From contig NZ_SJPX01000004.1 in the NCBI RefSeq assembly GCF_007860175.1, forward strand, positions 1 through 64,000: a stretch of 64,000 nucleotides of DNA, written 5' to 3'. This document shows positions 9,283 through 18,779 of this stretch, piece by piece (positions within the stretch are counted from its first letter, which is position 1; each line of letters starts with the position of its first letter). This stretch comes from Rubripirellula reticaptiva. Lineage in GTDB: Bacteria; Planctomycetota; Planctomycetia; Pirellulales; Pirellulaceae. The notes under the pieces were generated by a model. It saw only the letters and a list, made by a program, of their open reading frames with translations, was not told the origin of the DNA and ran no database searches. Made by a program: the position numbers and the translations under genes.

Positions 9283-10780
9283 ACCTCTCAATGTGATCTT
9301 CTTTCTTGTCGATGATCTTGGTCAACGAGACGTCGGCTGTTATGGCAGCCAGTTCCACGAAACTCCGGCGATCGACCAGTTGGCCAAAGAGGGCATGCTC
9401 TTTGATAACGCCTACTCGACTTGCCACGTTTGCTCACCGAGCCGCGCAAGTATCCTCACCGGCAAGTATCCGGCTCGCACGAATCTAACCGAGTGGCTGA
9501 GCGGGCGGCCTGAACGCGACTACGAGAACCTTCACCACGGTGAGAAGCTAACGGCTCTGCCCGATGCTGAACAAACGCTGGCGGAGACTTTACACGGACA
9601 CGGCTATGCAACCGCGAACTATGGCAAGGCTCATCTGAACAAAGACCCGAAGACTTACGGGTTTGACGAAGCAATTACGGGCTGGGTCAAGTCTTATCAT
9701 CATCCCTTCGGCGGCGAGTACAACGAAACGCTGCCCGCAAACGAGGGTGACTACTTTACCGATAAGTTGACGGATGCCGCCATTGATTTCATTGAGCGAA
9801 ACAAAGACAAGCCGTTCTTTGTGCATCTTGAACACTTTTCCGTTCACGATCCAATCCAAGGCCGCAAGGACTTGGTTCAGAAGTACGAAAAGAAACTTGC
9901 GACGATGCCGCATCAGGAAAGCCCCGATTACATCCTCGAACCTAACCCGGATGGCCCTGCGATATCAGAGGAACAGATCAAATCGCTGGAAGAAAACGAC
10001 AACAATACATTGCACCAGAAAGAGCGTGTGTGGTGGGTGAAGCAGAAGCAGGACAACGTCGAGTTTGCTGGAATGGTTGAGGCGACGGATGAAAGTCTTG
10101 GTCGAATCCGCGCGAAGCTTAAGGAACTTGGACTGGAAGAGAACACCATCATCATCTTCACATCCGACAACGGAGGGATGGCGGCTTCAAACCAGTATCG
10201 CGGAATCCAACAACCCCGCGAAAAATTGAATTCGCAGTTCGCAAGTTCCAATCTGCCGCTTCGCGGGGCCAAGGGGTGGAACTACGAAGGCGGAATTCGG
10301 GTGCCGTTGATTGTCCACTGGCCCGGCGAAATTCAAGCGAACTCCACTTCACACGCGGTAGTCACCGGAACGGATTACTACCCCACCCTGCTTGAAATGT
10401 TGAACCTCCCCTCCTTACCAGATCAGCACGTCGACGGCCGAAGCTTTGTCCCTGCTTTAAAGGCTGAAAGCTACGATCGTGGGCCGATCTACTGGCATTT
10501 CCCCCACTACAGCAATCATGGTTTCCAAAGCCCTGGAGGTGCCGTTCGTTCCGGCCGATACAAATTGCTCGAATACTACGAAAACGGAACCGTCCAACTC
10601 TTCGACTTGGATGGTGACATTGGCGAACAAAACGACCTTGCGGATTCGCATTCAGAGATCGCCGGAGAGCTGAAGAACATGCTGCACGCGTGGCGCTACG
10701 AAGTCGATGCCAAAATGCCATATCCCAAGACGGCGACTTCAAAATCTGCGCCGGGAGCAAGAGTCGACAGACGCAATTGA
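9209..10780 (+). CDS. Secreted S1-family sulfatase
   Basis: A 523-residue sulfatase with a Sec signal peptide (residues 1-23, cut after ASA). The metal-binding start NVIFFLVDDLGQRDVGCYG is at 28-46. The canonical CSPSR formylglycine site is at Cys75 in CHVCSPSRASILTGKYP. It ends with IIFTSDNGG and a C-terminal LFDLDGDIGEQNDLA block. Family knowledge: after maturation by a formylglycine-generating enzyme (not in this window) such enzymes hydrolyse sulfate esters, usually on marine polysaccharides. The ATG at 9209 lies inside the tail of the truncated sulfatase reading frame. The substrate is unknown; no carbohydrate-active enzymes sit beside it. Confidence 0.95.
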   Translation: MRSLAKTLISLLVLGVFLQAASADEPLNVIFFLVDDLGQRDVGCYGSQFHETPAIDQLAKEGMLFDNAYSTCHVCSPSRASILTGKYPARTNLTEWLSGRPERDYENLHHGEKLTALPDAEQTLAETLHGHGYATANYGKAHLNKDPKTYGFDEAITGWVKSYHHPFGGEYNETLPANEGDYFTDKLTDAAIDFIERNKDKPFFVHLEHFSVHDPIQGRKDLVQKYEKKLATMPHQESPDYILEPNPDGPAISEEQIKSLEENDNNTLHQKERVWWVKQKQDNVEFAGMVEATDESLGRIRAKLKELGLEENTIIIFTSDNGGMAASNQYRGIQQPREKLNSQFASSNLPLRGAKGWNYEGGIRVPLIVHWPGEIQANSTSHAVVTGTDYYPTLLEMLNLPSLPDQHVDGRSFVPALKAESYDRGPIYWHFPHYSNHGFQSPGGAVRSGRYKLLEYYENGTVQLFDLDGDIGEQNDLADSHSEIAGELKNMLHAWRYEVDAKMPYPKTATSKSAPGARVDRRN

Positions 10781-10983
10781 GGTGCCTGAGCCAGCGACGA
10801 CCACTTGCCAGCGGATGTCAAAACCTTCGCGTTTGGCGGGAAGGTCAAAAACTGAGGCGGCCAGGCGATTAAGCCGGCTCGGCTCGAAGAGTAGTAGACC
10901 CGCAGCAATGTTCTGCTGACACCTCTTCGCAGTCGGGAGGTTCCTAACCAGACAGCGTTACTATCGGATGTGAACGATTTTTT

Positions 10984-11421
10984 TCACGAGGGTTTCTCCT
11001 CGACGGATTTAATCTGCTCGGGTTCGATCTTCATCGCTTGATACTCCTCGTAGCGTCGATTGCGATGGCTTTCGCTTGCCATTGAGTTTCTAGTTTGATG
11101 AAACCGGATTCGCTCGTGTTCGGCTTGATATCTGTGCTTGCGAATTTGTGTCGGTAGGTCCGATGAAGCGATGAAGGTATCAGCGGTGCGTCGTACCTGT
11201 TCGAGCGTGATCCGCTCTGCGTCGGCAACGGCCTCTGATCGGCATAGCTGGTGCCAAGCCCGGGCACAGGACAGCTGAGCTGAAATCTTCACGATCAGAT
11301 TGCGATGCACGCTGATCCAGTCGCAGCATTCAAAGTGGTCCCAGCCAAGTTCTTCCTCGGCCTCGCGAAAGCATACCTTCACTTTCCAGGGCGCAAACGC
11401 AATCCGCAGTAGATCGCCAAT
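10984..11421 (-). pseudogene. C-terminal relic of a DDE transposase (IS701/IS4-like)
   Basis: The minus-strand frame gives LLRIAFAPWKVKVCFREAEE (the region around the catalytic Glu), then LGWDHFECCDWISVHRNL, AWHQLCRSEAVADAERITLE, and a basic tail ending EEKPS. This matches the final quarter of DDE transposases in which a (F/L)RIAF..W.V...FREAK.E.G motif carries the last acidic residue. No start codon or upstream DDE part is present; the similarity stops near 11421. It is a relic, not a functional element. Confidence 0.7.
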
Positions 11422-12017
11422 TGTTCAACTACCTTGGCCCGGCACACGATTGCTAAGCAAGTATTTGAACATCAAGTATCAATGATCCACTCGCGTGAGT
11501 GTTCCACTTATCAGTTAACCGCCAACGCTTTGCGAGCCTTGTCGTTTGAAGGCGAGGGCCATGACCACGGCACCAAAATTCTAAGCTTATGTGGCAAGCA
11601 ACCTCGCAGCGACGTCATTAGCAAGGGTATGGTTATTGGTAAAGTTGCTCCGCGTTGGTTGGAACTTGTGCGACAGTTTCAATCCGGGGCTGAAAAGTGA
11701 TTTGCAGGCCCCCGGAAATACTGCGACGTACGCAGTGAAATCTGGCTTGTCCGATGCACCCGAATCATGGGAACCGTGGACCCCCCTCGTCTACGATGAC
11801 GACAGGAGAAACGGTGACGTCCGGGGGCACTTTATTGTTGAATTTTCCAACAATTTAGTGAAGCCAAGAATTCCGCGATGTCACAATATTCTTCGCGGTC
11901 AAGAACAGCACGGACTCGAGGAATACGAGACGTGGCTGATTTGTGCTCCAATCCAACAAGGCGGACAACGCATCCTCAAACAATCAACAAGCTCCACTCA
12001 TCAATGAGATAATATTC
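11422..12017. other. 596-bp stretch with no supported gene
   Basis: Overlapping plus-strand frames (11434-11700 and 11591-12007) have no family-like motifs and no good starts. I see no stable repeat. It may be debris of the neighbouring transposase insertion plus the promoter of the propeller gene at 12018. Confidence 0.35.
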
Positions 12018-14408
12018 ATGCTCATGGCTTCCGGTCGCATTTGTTATCTGATGCACCTTGTATTCGTGGCAACCGTCGCTGCCGGCGTTGTCGATGCTCT
12101 TGCTACTGAGCTTGAGACGCGTACGAAAGCTCTGGTTCCTGGACTGACGATCAAGCATCTGCCAGTGACACTGAAGAATATTGATAGCGTCGACTATGGT
12201 CCGGACGGTCGATTGTATGCGGCTGGGTACGATGGCCGCGTTTATGTATTGACCGACACGGACGGTGATGGGCTGGAAGATAAAGCAGAAGTGTTTTGGT
12301 CCAAGCAAGGCGACTTGTTGACACCCGTGGGGATGCTTGCGGCGAGTGAAGGAGTTTACGTTGCTGCTCGAGGCAAGGTCGCATTGCTACGTGATATCGA
12401 TGGCGACGGGATCGCTGACTCCAGCGAAGCTGTGGTATCCGGTTGGCAGAATGAAACCCATAACAGTGATACACGGAATGACGCGGCGGGCGTCGCAATG
12501 GATGCCGATGGCAATTTATATTTCAGTCTCGGATGCATGTCCTATAACAAGGCGTGGTTGCTCGACGGCAAAGGGCAATCGCAGTACGACTTGCATAGCG
12601 AACGAGGCACGATTCTGAAGGTATCGGCAGACCGCAAGCGGCGGGAAATAGTCGCCACCGGGTTGCGTTTCGTGATCGGTATGGACTTCAACCAACACGG
12701 CGATCTGTTTGCCACCGACCAAGAAGGTGATACCTGGTTCCCCGGGGGCAATCCTCGTGACGAGTTGTTACAAATCATTCCTGGCCGACACTACGGATTC
12801 CCATTCCGCCATCCGAAGTATCTGCCCAACGTGATCGATGAACCAGCGGTTGTTGATTTCTCGCCACAACATCAATCAACCTGCGGATTTCGCTTCAATG
12901 AATTGCGTTCACATCGACAATCTTTTGGCCCATCACACTGGGAAGGCGACGCGATCGTCACTGGTTTCTCACGTGGCAAACTGTGGCGAGTCCCCTTAGC
13001 GAAGTCGCGTGCCGGTTACGTCGGTAAGCAAATTCAATTCGCGGCGTTCGAATCGCTGCCAACGGATGTCGCAATTTCGCCCACAGGTGAACTGCTGGTG
13101 ACGTGCCATGGTGGCAAACCAGACTGGGGATCGGGTCCAGCAGCCAACGGTCACCTCTACAAAATCAGCTTTGATGCGACGCAGCCTCAACCGGTTGCTG
13201 CGTGGTCGGCCAGTCCGTTGGAGGTCAAGGTCGCCTTCGATCGTCCGCTTGATCCGACACAGATTAAGACAGCGCAAATCGAGATGGGCGACTTCGTTTG
13301 GGAAGGCGACAAGTACGAGTGGATCTTTCCCGGTTATGATGTTGTCAAGCTGGAGAAAGGTAGTCTTCATCGTTCGCTCAACGTCGATGGTATCGCAGTG
13401 TCAGACGACGGTCGTACGGTCACTTTATCGACTGCCGGCCAACCCTGGCGAACACGCTATTCCATGGTGCTGCCTGGAGTAGCGTCTGCCAAGGGAAATG
13501 GTCGTACGGACCCGAGCAATGTGGAGGTGTCGTTTGATCTCAGTGGAGTCCATGGCGAATGGACACGGAAAGGCGATTCCCGATCAACATGGACTGGATG
13601 GCTACCGCACGTCGATACGAATGTCATTGATGTGTTGACTGCCGGCTCTGCGGAACACGAGCGGCTCAAGCCTTTGCTGGATCAACCAGGATCACTCGTG
13701 CTTCGGTCACAGCTTTTGCTTCCGGGAAACCACGTTGCGTTCCGCTTTGAAGCAAGTAATCCATTTGCTATTCAGTGTGGCAACGTTGCAGTGAATTCCG
13801 TTGCCTTTGGCGCTCGCTACGTTTCCGAATTCACGATGGATGCAGAACGGCCACGATGGGAAAGTGAGTCTCGTGGCGGACGCGAACAGATTGTGCCCAG
13901 TGAAGAAGTGCCCTTGGAGATCGTTGCTCAAACGGGTGCAACTGGAAGTTCTTTTGTGCTGGATGCGTCGTACCACGCCGACTTTGATCCAAACGAGCGA
14001 CCCTTGCGGCTGGAACATCTGTTTGTTCCCTGGGCGCCAACGATCAAGCCTCCAAACGATGGTAGTCAAGACATGTCTGGAGCATTGGTCGTCGGCGATC
14101 CCGTTAAGGGGCGCGAACTGTTCTTCGGCAACGAAGCCAATTGCTCGGTCTGTCACACATTCGCGGGTAATGGCGGGAAAGTCGCTGCGGATCTTACCGT
14201 TTCCGTGCGTCGATCACCGGAAGCGGTTTTGCGTGACATTGTCGAACCCAACGCGGCAATTAATCCTGATTACGTCAGCTACAAACTGCTGACAGATTCA
14301 GGACAAGTACTGACCGGCCTTTTGCAGTCCGCGGTTACATTCTCCCACCACAAAAGGGCGACTACGTTTTCTGGATGGCCGCAGACGACTACGCCGAGTT
14401 ATGGCTGA
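12018..14408 (+). pseudogene. PVC-type propeller / heme-binding protein, broken at its 3' end
   Basis: The start is placed at ATG 12018 (an upstream GTG at 11943 is unlikely) because it leads into a signal peptide ending VVDALA. Residues about 30-410 form a six-bladed NHL/SMP-30-like propeller with D-x-D-G-D-G-x-x-D blades and FVIGMDFNQHGDLFATDQEG. A linker follows. Then comes the start of the planctomycete heme-binding domain known as TIGR02603 (GRELFFGNEANCSVCHTFAGN, c-type heme site C709-x2-C712-H713). That domain normally runs about 130 residues; here it stops matching after GQVLTGLLQS at about 14325. The remaining codons (HHKRATTFSGWPQ) are an out-of-frame reading of a PA14 sequence. The propeller and the heme site could still be produced, so I call it damaged rather than dead. 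Confidence 0.75.
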
Positions 14409-14686
14409 GTTCTTCCGAAGGCGTCTCGAAGAAGACTCCGATTATTCAGATGAAACGCTGGACGCCATCGCGAGTATGGGACAGGTACCCTGAGCAAAAG
14501 TCGAAACCTATTCGCCTACAGGCCGGCAAACGCTACTACATCGAAGCTATTCAAGTTAAGGTGACGGTCGATGATTGTCTAGCCGTCGGCTGGCAACTGC
14601 CTGATGGAACAATGGAACGCCCCATTCCAGGTACTCGGCTATCGACGGTTAGCGAACTTAAGTCAACACAAAAACCGACTCCGTGA
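14324..14686 (+). pseudogene. PA14 domain fragment fused out of frame to the preceding gene
   Basis: In the frame of TGA 14684 the sequence AVRGYILPPQKGDYVFWMAA begins at 14324, inside and in another frame than the propeller gene. It continues DDYAELWLSSSE, WDRYPEQKSKPIRLQAGKRY, and ends VGWQLPDGTMERPIPGTRLS. This is the second half of the PA14 domain as found in planctomycete surface proteins (family consensus GYL.PP..G.Y.FW.ASDD..ELWLS). The first half of the domain and any start codon are missing. The likely history is a deletion joining the middle of a heme-binding-domain gene to the middle of a PA14-containing gene. Confidence 0.75.
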
Positions 14687-14733
14687 TCCACTTATGACTT
14701 TGACAAGTGACGTACGACACTGTCCTGACGCTC

Positions 14734-14753
14734 ACTCACTACTGTTGGTGAGT
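14734..14753. repeat. Inverted repeat upstream of the secreted-protein gene
   Basis: ACTCAC and GTGAGT are separated by 8 bases, lying 57 bp before the ATG at 14810. It could be an operator half-site pair or a weak terminator for the preceding fragment. There is no T-run. Confidence 0.2.
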
Positions 14754-14809
14754 TCTCGCGTCCTGTAAACCAATTTCCAATTCAACAAGTTGCAGGCAGA
14801 TTAAGCCTT

Positions 14810-15433
14810 ATGAATACTTTTCACACCTCAATTTTGTCACTCGCACTGCTGGTTGTAAGTGCATCGCTATGCAACAGAGAACAATTCGTGCTTTTTGACA
14901 AAACATTTACGTTCACCAAAGCGGAGGCGGACAATTCAAAACCGAGCCCCTCGCACGTTTACGTTAAAGGCGAAATGCTCAATGCGGAACGTCCGCAAGA
15001 TTGGACGTCGCCGGTGGATTACCGTAACGGCACCGTCCACGTCCGGCTGGAAGTTCTTGAAAAGCCGGTCGGTGGAGAGCCCACGACGTGGAGCGTTTGT
15101 TATATCCCAAACAAACGTCAAAACGGCGGGTACGGATGCATCGGCACGGACGTTTACCAAGAAGCGGGTGTGTACGAAAAGGACGTCGACATGACGAAGT
15201 TCTGGCAGAATGACGGCATTGTCTGGAGCGAAGGTATCAAGGAGATGCATCTCGTCATCAAAGATAACAGCGGCGGACAGGGACACGCGCACAAACGCCC
15301 CGATCACGAAAAGTTCTTTCCCACCAAAGTTCGCATGACACTCATTCAGGTTTCCGAGGGCGCGAAGTACGATCCGACACTGGTGCCAAATTTTGGACCA
15401 GCAACACAGAACCGCAAACAATCCTCAGAATAG
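14810..15433 (+). CDS. Small secreted protein of unknown function
   Basis: A 207-residue protein beginning with a hydrophobic export segment (residues 6-20). The mature part is rich in Lys, Asp, Trp and Tyr and has a compact, probably beta-rich sequence: HVRLEVLEKP, WSVCYIPNKRQNGGYGCIG, MTKFWQNDGIVWSEGIKEMH, KFFPTKVRMTLIQVSEGAKY. It reads like a conserved, folded extracellular domain, possibly carbohydrate-related, but I do not recognise the family. Two cysteines (in VCY and GCIG) could pair. It follows the broken PA14 fragment by 123 bp and has no clear operon partner. Confidence 0.7.
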   Translation: MNTFHTSILSLALLVVSASLCNREQFVLFDKTFTFTKAEADNSKPSPSHVYVKGEMLNAERPQDWTSPVDYRNGTVHVRLEVLEKPVGGEPTTWSVCYIPNKRQNGGYGCIGTDVYQEAGVYEKDVDMTKFWQNDGIVWSEGIKEMHLVIKDNSGGQGHAHKRPDHEKFFPTKVRMTLIQVSEGAKYDPTLVPNFGPATQNRKQSSE

Positions 15434-16010
15434 GACCCTTGGGATAGGTCTTGTTCGCAACTGAAAAGAGAGAGATCGCGTCCGATCTTGGGTTCCAATA
15501 GGTTGGGGGCGATGAAAGTGAGGTATCTCGAGTTGCCAATGCGCGAAACGCAAGTTGGTGGGATTCGAGTCGCTTCGGCACCCTCGCGTCCCGGTGCTTA
15601 GACTTCAATTTGCTATTCGATGGACGCAGTGTTGCATTTTAGAGCACGTCCAGCAGTCCACAGGATGAGCGGATGGCTGCTGGCGTTGATCGTCGTTTTC
15701 GCCATCGACAAGTCGGCGCTACCAACACCCTCTACGGCAGATCGACCAAGAACTGGTAAGCGAAAAGCGCAAGCGAGTGCATCTGTCTGCGCAACAAATA
15801 CACTTGTTGGCGATTCGGACGTGTAGCGACGATGGATCACGATCTGTACATACAGACTCGACACCGAAGATCTTTTTAACCAACGCCCGAACGCAGCGGT
15901 GCTTCATCTTTCCGGGCGGACTGACCAGTAGGAATGGCAATGCGAGTCCGACCGAGACTCAAACGAATTCGATCAGGGATGGAGCGGATTCTGAATCACA
16001 GTTTGGAACG
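15434..16010. other. 577-bp stretch without a supported gene
   Basis: A plus-strand frame at 15620-15826 contains one hydrophobic stretch (GWLLALIVVFAI) but then runs into low-quality Ser/Ala/Arg-rich sequence. It may be decayed. Nothing else is visible. Confidence 0.3.
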
Positions 16011-16862
16011 CTAAGCTTCTTGCAGTCTGGCCATCACACGTTTCCACGCCAAGCACTTGGCGAGGTCCATCGCGGTCATTCCATTGTTGCTTTTCTTCTT
16101 TGCATCCGCACCGTTTTTCAAGCATACATCAACGCCGTCCCATGATCCGGCTAGTGCCAATTGATGCAAGAACGTGAACCCGTGGGCGTCATCGGCTTGC
16201 TCCAACATTTCGGGATTCTTTTGCAACGCTTGCTCGAACGAATCGCGCATGTTCACCGACATGGGATGTTCGGTTTCAGCAACTTTTTTGTAGTCTTGAG
16301 GTTGTTGCGGCACCTTCTTGAATCTTGAAAACATTCCTTTCTTCTTTGACGCCTCGCCGCCGAGATAGCTATTTGGCACCAAGGGCACGACTCCAACATC
16401 ACCAAAGTCATGTCCCCAAGCCACATCATGATGTTTGCGTTCACTCGCACTCATGCGACTTCGCATCAGGTCGATCGTGAATCCGCCGCAGACCTCTCCC
16501 ATCGAAACGTACATCCAATCACCGACTTGTTTGCCGCGAATTTTCACTTGCTGGCCCTCTTGATAGGACTTTAGCGAGTGAGGCGTATTGATCAGCGTGC
16601 CTTGAACTTGTCGGCCATCGAAGTCGATGTCAATCAACCACATGTGTTCGACTTCGAGTCCACCCGGGTTGGCCTCCCGAACTTCGCGCGGGTCGAACAA
16701 AGACGCTTTTACGGCGGCTAGCTCAAGTCCGGGAACAATGCGGCGTTTCTCCCAAGCCATCTCGCGCCAAAAGTACTTGAAAGTCTGACGAGCTTTCTTA
16801 CTCGCCTCCACCATCTCTGGATCATCGCCTGGAGAAATGAAAATGTGAGGATCTTCGCTCAT
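16011..16862 (-). CDS. DUF2314 domain protein with C-terminal ankyrin repeats
   Basis: A 283-residue soluble protein with no signal peptide. Residues about 15-155 match the DUF2314 pattern: FKYFWREM, then VKASLFDP, EHMWLIDIDFDGRQVQGTL, VKIRGKQVGDWMYV, CGGFTIDLMR. Residues about 210-283 form two ankyrin-type helices (DDAHGFTFLHQLALAGSWDG and GADAKKKSNNGMTAMDLAKC). DUF2314 has no established activity; combined with ankyrins it occurs in proteins suspected of binding other proteins. A short Lys-rich linker (EASKKKGMFSRFKKV) joins the two parts. It stands alone between long non-coding stretches. Function unknown. Confidence 0.85.
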   Translation of the reverse strand: MSEDPHIFISPGDDPEMVEASKKARQTFKYFWREMAWEKRRIVPGLELAAVKASLFDPREVREANPGGLEVEHMWLIDIDFDGRQVQGTLINTPHSLKSYQEGQQVKIRGKQVGDWMYVSMGEVCGGFTIDLMRSRMSASERKHHDVAWGHDFGDVGVVPLVPNSYLGGEASKKKGMFSRFKKVPQQPQDYKKVAETEHPMSVNMRDSFEQALQKNPEMLEQADDAHGFTFLHQLALAGSWDGVDVCLKNGADAKKKSNNGMTAMDLAKCLAWKRVMARLQEA

Positions 16863-17632
16863 GGTTGGTACTCACTCCAACGTGCGGAAAATTGCAGATA
16901 TCTTTGAGGCGACTCGCCAAACACATCGCCTGAACCGAAACTAAGATACAGCGTCCAGACAGTCGCATGTGCTTGTAACAGCGGAGGTTTCTTCCACCGA
17001 ATTTTGAATCGCAGTCCAGTGATTTTGTAGGATAGGGAGATTTAAGGCCCGAGTATGGTATTCGTCGTCAGCCGCATTGACCGCTCAACCGTTTCCCGGT
17101 TGGTCCGCCGTCCCGATCCGGCGACGGTCCCAATAGTCAGTGATTCCAATCAAGTTGGCATCGGAGCATCAAACCGTAGCGCAGACGAATTGGCTTCGTT
17201 CGATCGCTTCCCTGCCGGCTCGCGAGTTCCGCAGTGATGGTCCGGCGATTCCCTACTGTCGGCCTCCGCGCCGAGCACCGCTCATTGGCTGGTGATTCCA
17301 GTCGTGATCGCTTCGGTTGAGTGCGTTAGTGACTCGAGCTCGATCGAGCACCAACCAAGAACCTCGTCCCTCTTTTCTTCCTCTTCTGCATAGTTCTGAT
17401 CTAGTCGCTTGAAATAGTCCACTAGAACATTCACCCCCAAGGGCCTCTATTCGACCAGACTTGCAAAGCGTGAAAATGATGTATGGGCACCGGGTGGTTC
17501 GCGTCGGTGGCAGCCTGTTGTTGCGCTCAGCAAACGATTTCTCGACGGCCGAACAGATCGAGCAGGAACCGAACACTGAATTTTTCAAACACAACTGTAT
17601 TGCCCTACGCCTGAACCAGCCGAAAGATTTGA
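16863..17632. other. 770-bp stretch without a supported gene
   Basis: It lies between the divergent DUF2314 gene and the DMT permease. Frames at 17055-17237 (+) and 17253-17594 (-) have biased composition and no family-like segments. No repeats, RNA genes or strong terminators were recognised. Confidence 0.35.
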
Positions 17633-18508
17633 ATGACCGTGCGAATGGCCCTACTTTCGCTTCATGCAGCAGTACTTCTGTTCGGATTGTCGGGGCTGAT
17701 CGGAAAATCGGTTAGCAGTCCGCCGGTTGTTGTGACTTGTCTACGCTCGCTGATCGGTGCCGTAGCATTGGGAGCATTCCTGCGGCTGATGTCTCGCGGC
17801 CACGAATTGTTAGACGGCGTTCGTGGCAGAATCAAAGTGATGTTGGTCGGCGGTGGATTGCTTGCCGTTCATTGGTGGACATTCTTCATGGCGATCCGGC
17901 TCGGTACTGTCTCGCTTGGACTACTCACCTACGCGAGTTTTCCGCTCTTCATCACCGTTCTCAACTGGGTTCTTCAACGTGAACCCGTGCACCGCAAGGA
18001 CTGGTGGGCGGCCGGCACTGTGCTCGTCGGCCTCGGACTTGTCGTACCGGATTGGAACTTTGGTTCGCAGGTTGGACTCGCGTCTGCCCTAGGGCTGGTC
18101 TCGGGGCTTACATTCGCACTGCTAACGCTATTGAATCGTCAACTGACGGTGCATGTGATGCCGCTGCCACTGGTCACGGTGCAGATGGCCATCGCCGGAC
18201 TGGTTTTGTTGCCGCTGGCGGTTCCACAATTTCCCAATGTGCAAGCAAGCGATTGGCTGCGTCTCTTACTGCTCGGCGTCGCTTGCACTGGCGTTGCTCA
18301 TGCAATTTTCACCTCCAGCCTGAGGACCGTCCGAGTGGCCTCGGTCAGCGTTGCCGCTTCCCTGGAACCAGTCTACGGAATGCTCGCTGCCTGGATGGTG
18401 CTCGGTGAATCGGCGACCTCTGTCATGTTGGTCGGAGCGGCGTTCGTCGTCGGTGCCAGTTTCCTAAGTATGCTGCCTGATCCTGCGATGAAAAATCCCA
18501 AACCATGA
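17633..18508 (+). CDS. EamA/DMT-superfamily transporter
   Basis: A 291-residue integral membrane protein with about ten hydrophobic segments in two homologous halves, the two-EamA layout. The first half includes GLSGLIGKSVSS and LGTVSLGLLTYASFPLF. The second half ends with ASVAASLEPVYGMLAAWMVLGE, the classic second EamA signature. Family members export amino acids, nucleosides or other metabolites; the substrate cannot be predicted. The ATG at 17633 has no strong Shine-Dalgarno sequence. It is not in an obvious operon. Confidence 0.9.
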   Translation: MTVRMALLSLHAAVLLFGLSGLIGKSVSSPPVVVTCLRSLIGAVALGAFLRLMSRGHELLDGVRGRIKVMLVGGGLLAVHWWTFFMAIRLGTVSLGLLTYASFPLFITVLNWVLQREPVHRKDWWAAGTVLVGLGLVVPDWNFGSQVGLASALGLVSGLTFALLTLLNRQLTVHVMPLPLVTVQMAIAGLVLLPLAVPQFPNVQASDWLRLLLLGVACTGVAHAIFTSSLRTVRVASVSVAASLEPVYGMLAAWMVLGESATSVMLVGAAFVVGASFLSMLPDPAMKNPKP

Positions 18509-18779
18509 AACACCAGACATGGAACGCTTCTTGGGTGGCATACTCGGTTGCGGGTTTCAGTCCTAGTTTGCACTCGATTTCCTTGATCGCTTGAAGATCG
18601 TTGACGGATTCATCCATTCGCTTTTGCAGGGTGAACGAGGTTAGATGAACGATCGGGATGTGACAGGCCGCATCGCTCGGATATCCTGCTAGGTAGTTCG
18701 CCCGTCCACGTGCAACACAATTAGCGGCATCGAGGTAACTGGCTGGAATCATTGTCCGGTCCCAGGCGTCGTACACCAT
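18423..18779 (-). CDS. Doubtful ORF between the DMT transporter and the membrane protein
   Basis: 118 codons starting at ATG 18779 (the CATG shared with the divergent gene start) and overlapping the 3' end of the EamA gene by about 86 bp on the opposite strand. The part outside the overlap reads naturally (RANYLAGYPSDAACHIPIVH, then MDESVNDLQAIKEIECKLGL), while the tail inside the EamA gene does not. It may be the intact 5' part of a broken gene. No family recognised. Confidence 0.25.
   Translation of the reverse strand: MVYDAWDRTMIPASYLDAANCVARGRANYLAGYPSDAACHIPIVHLTSFTLQKRMDESVNDLQAIKEIECKLGLKPATEYATQEAFHVWCFMVWDFSSQDQAAYLGNWHRRRTPLRPT

Noticed and set aside
11591-12007. 138-codon plus-strand ORF before the propeller gene
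   Set aside because: No recognisable domain, poor start, and overlaps another equally unsupported frame.
17055-17594. ORFs in the gap before the DMT transporter
   Set aside because: Biased Arg/Ser composition and no motifs; no ribosome binding site.
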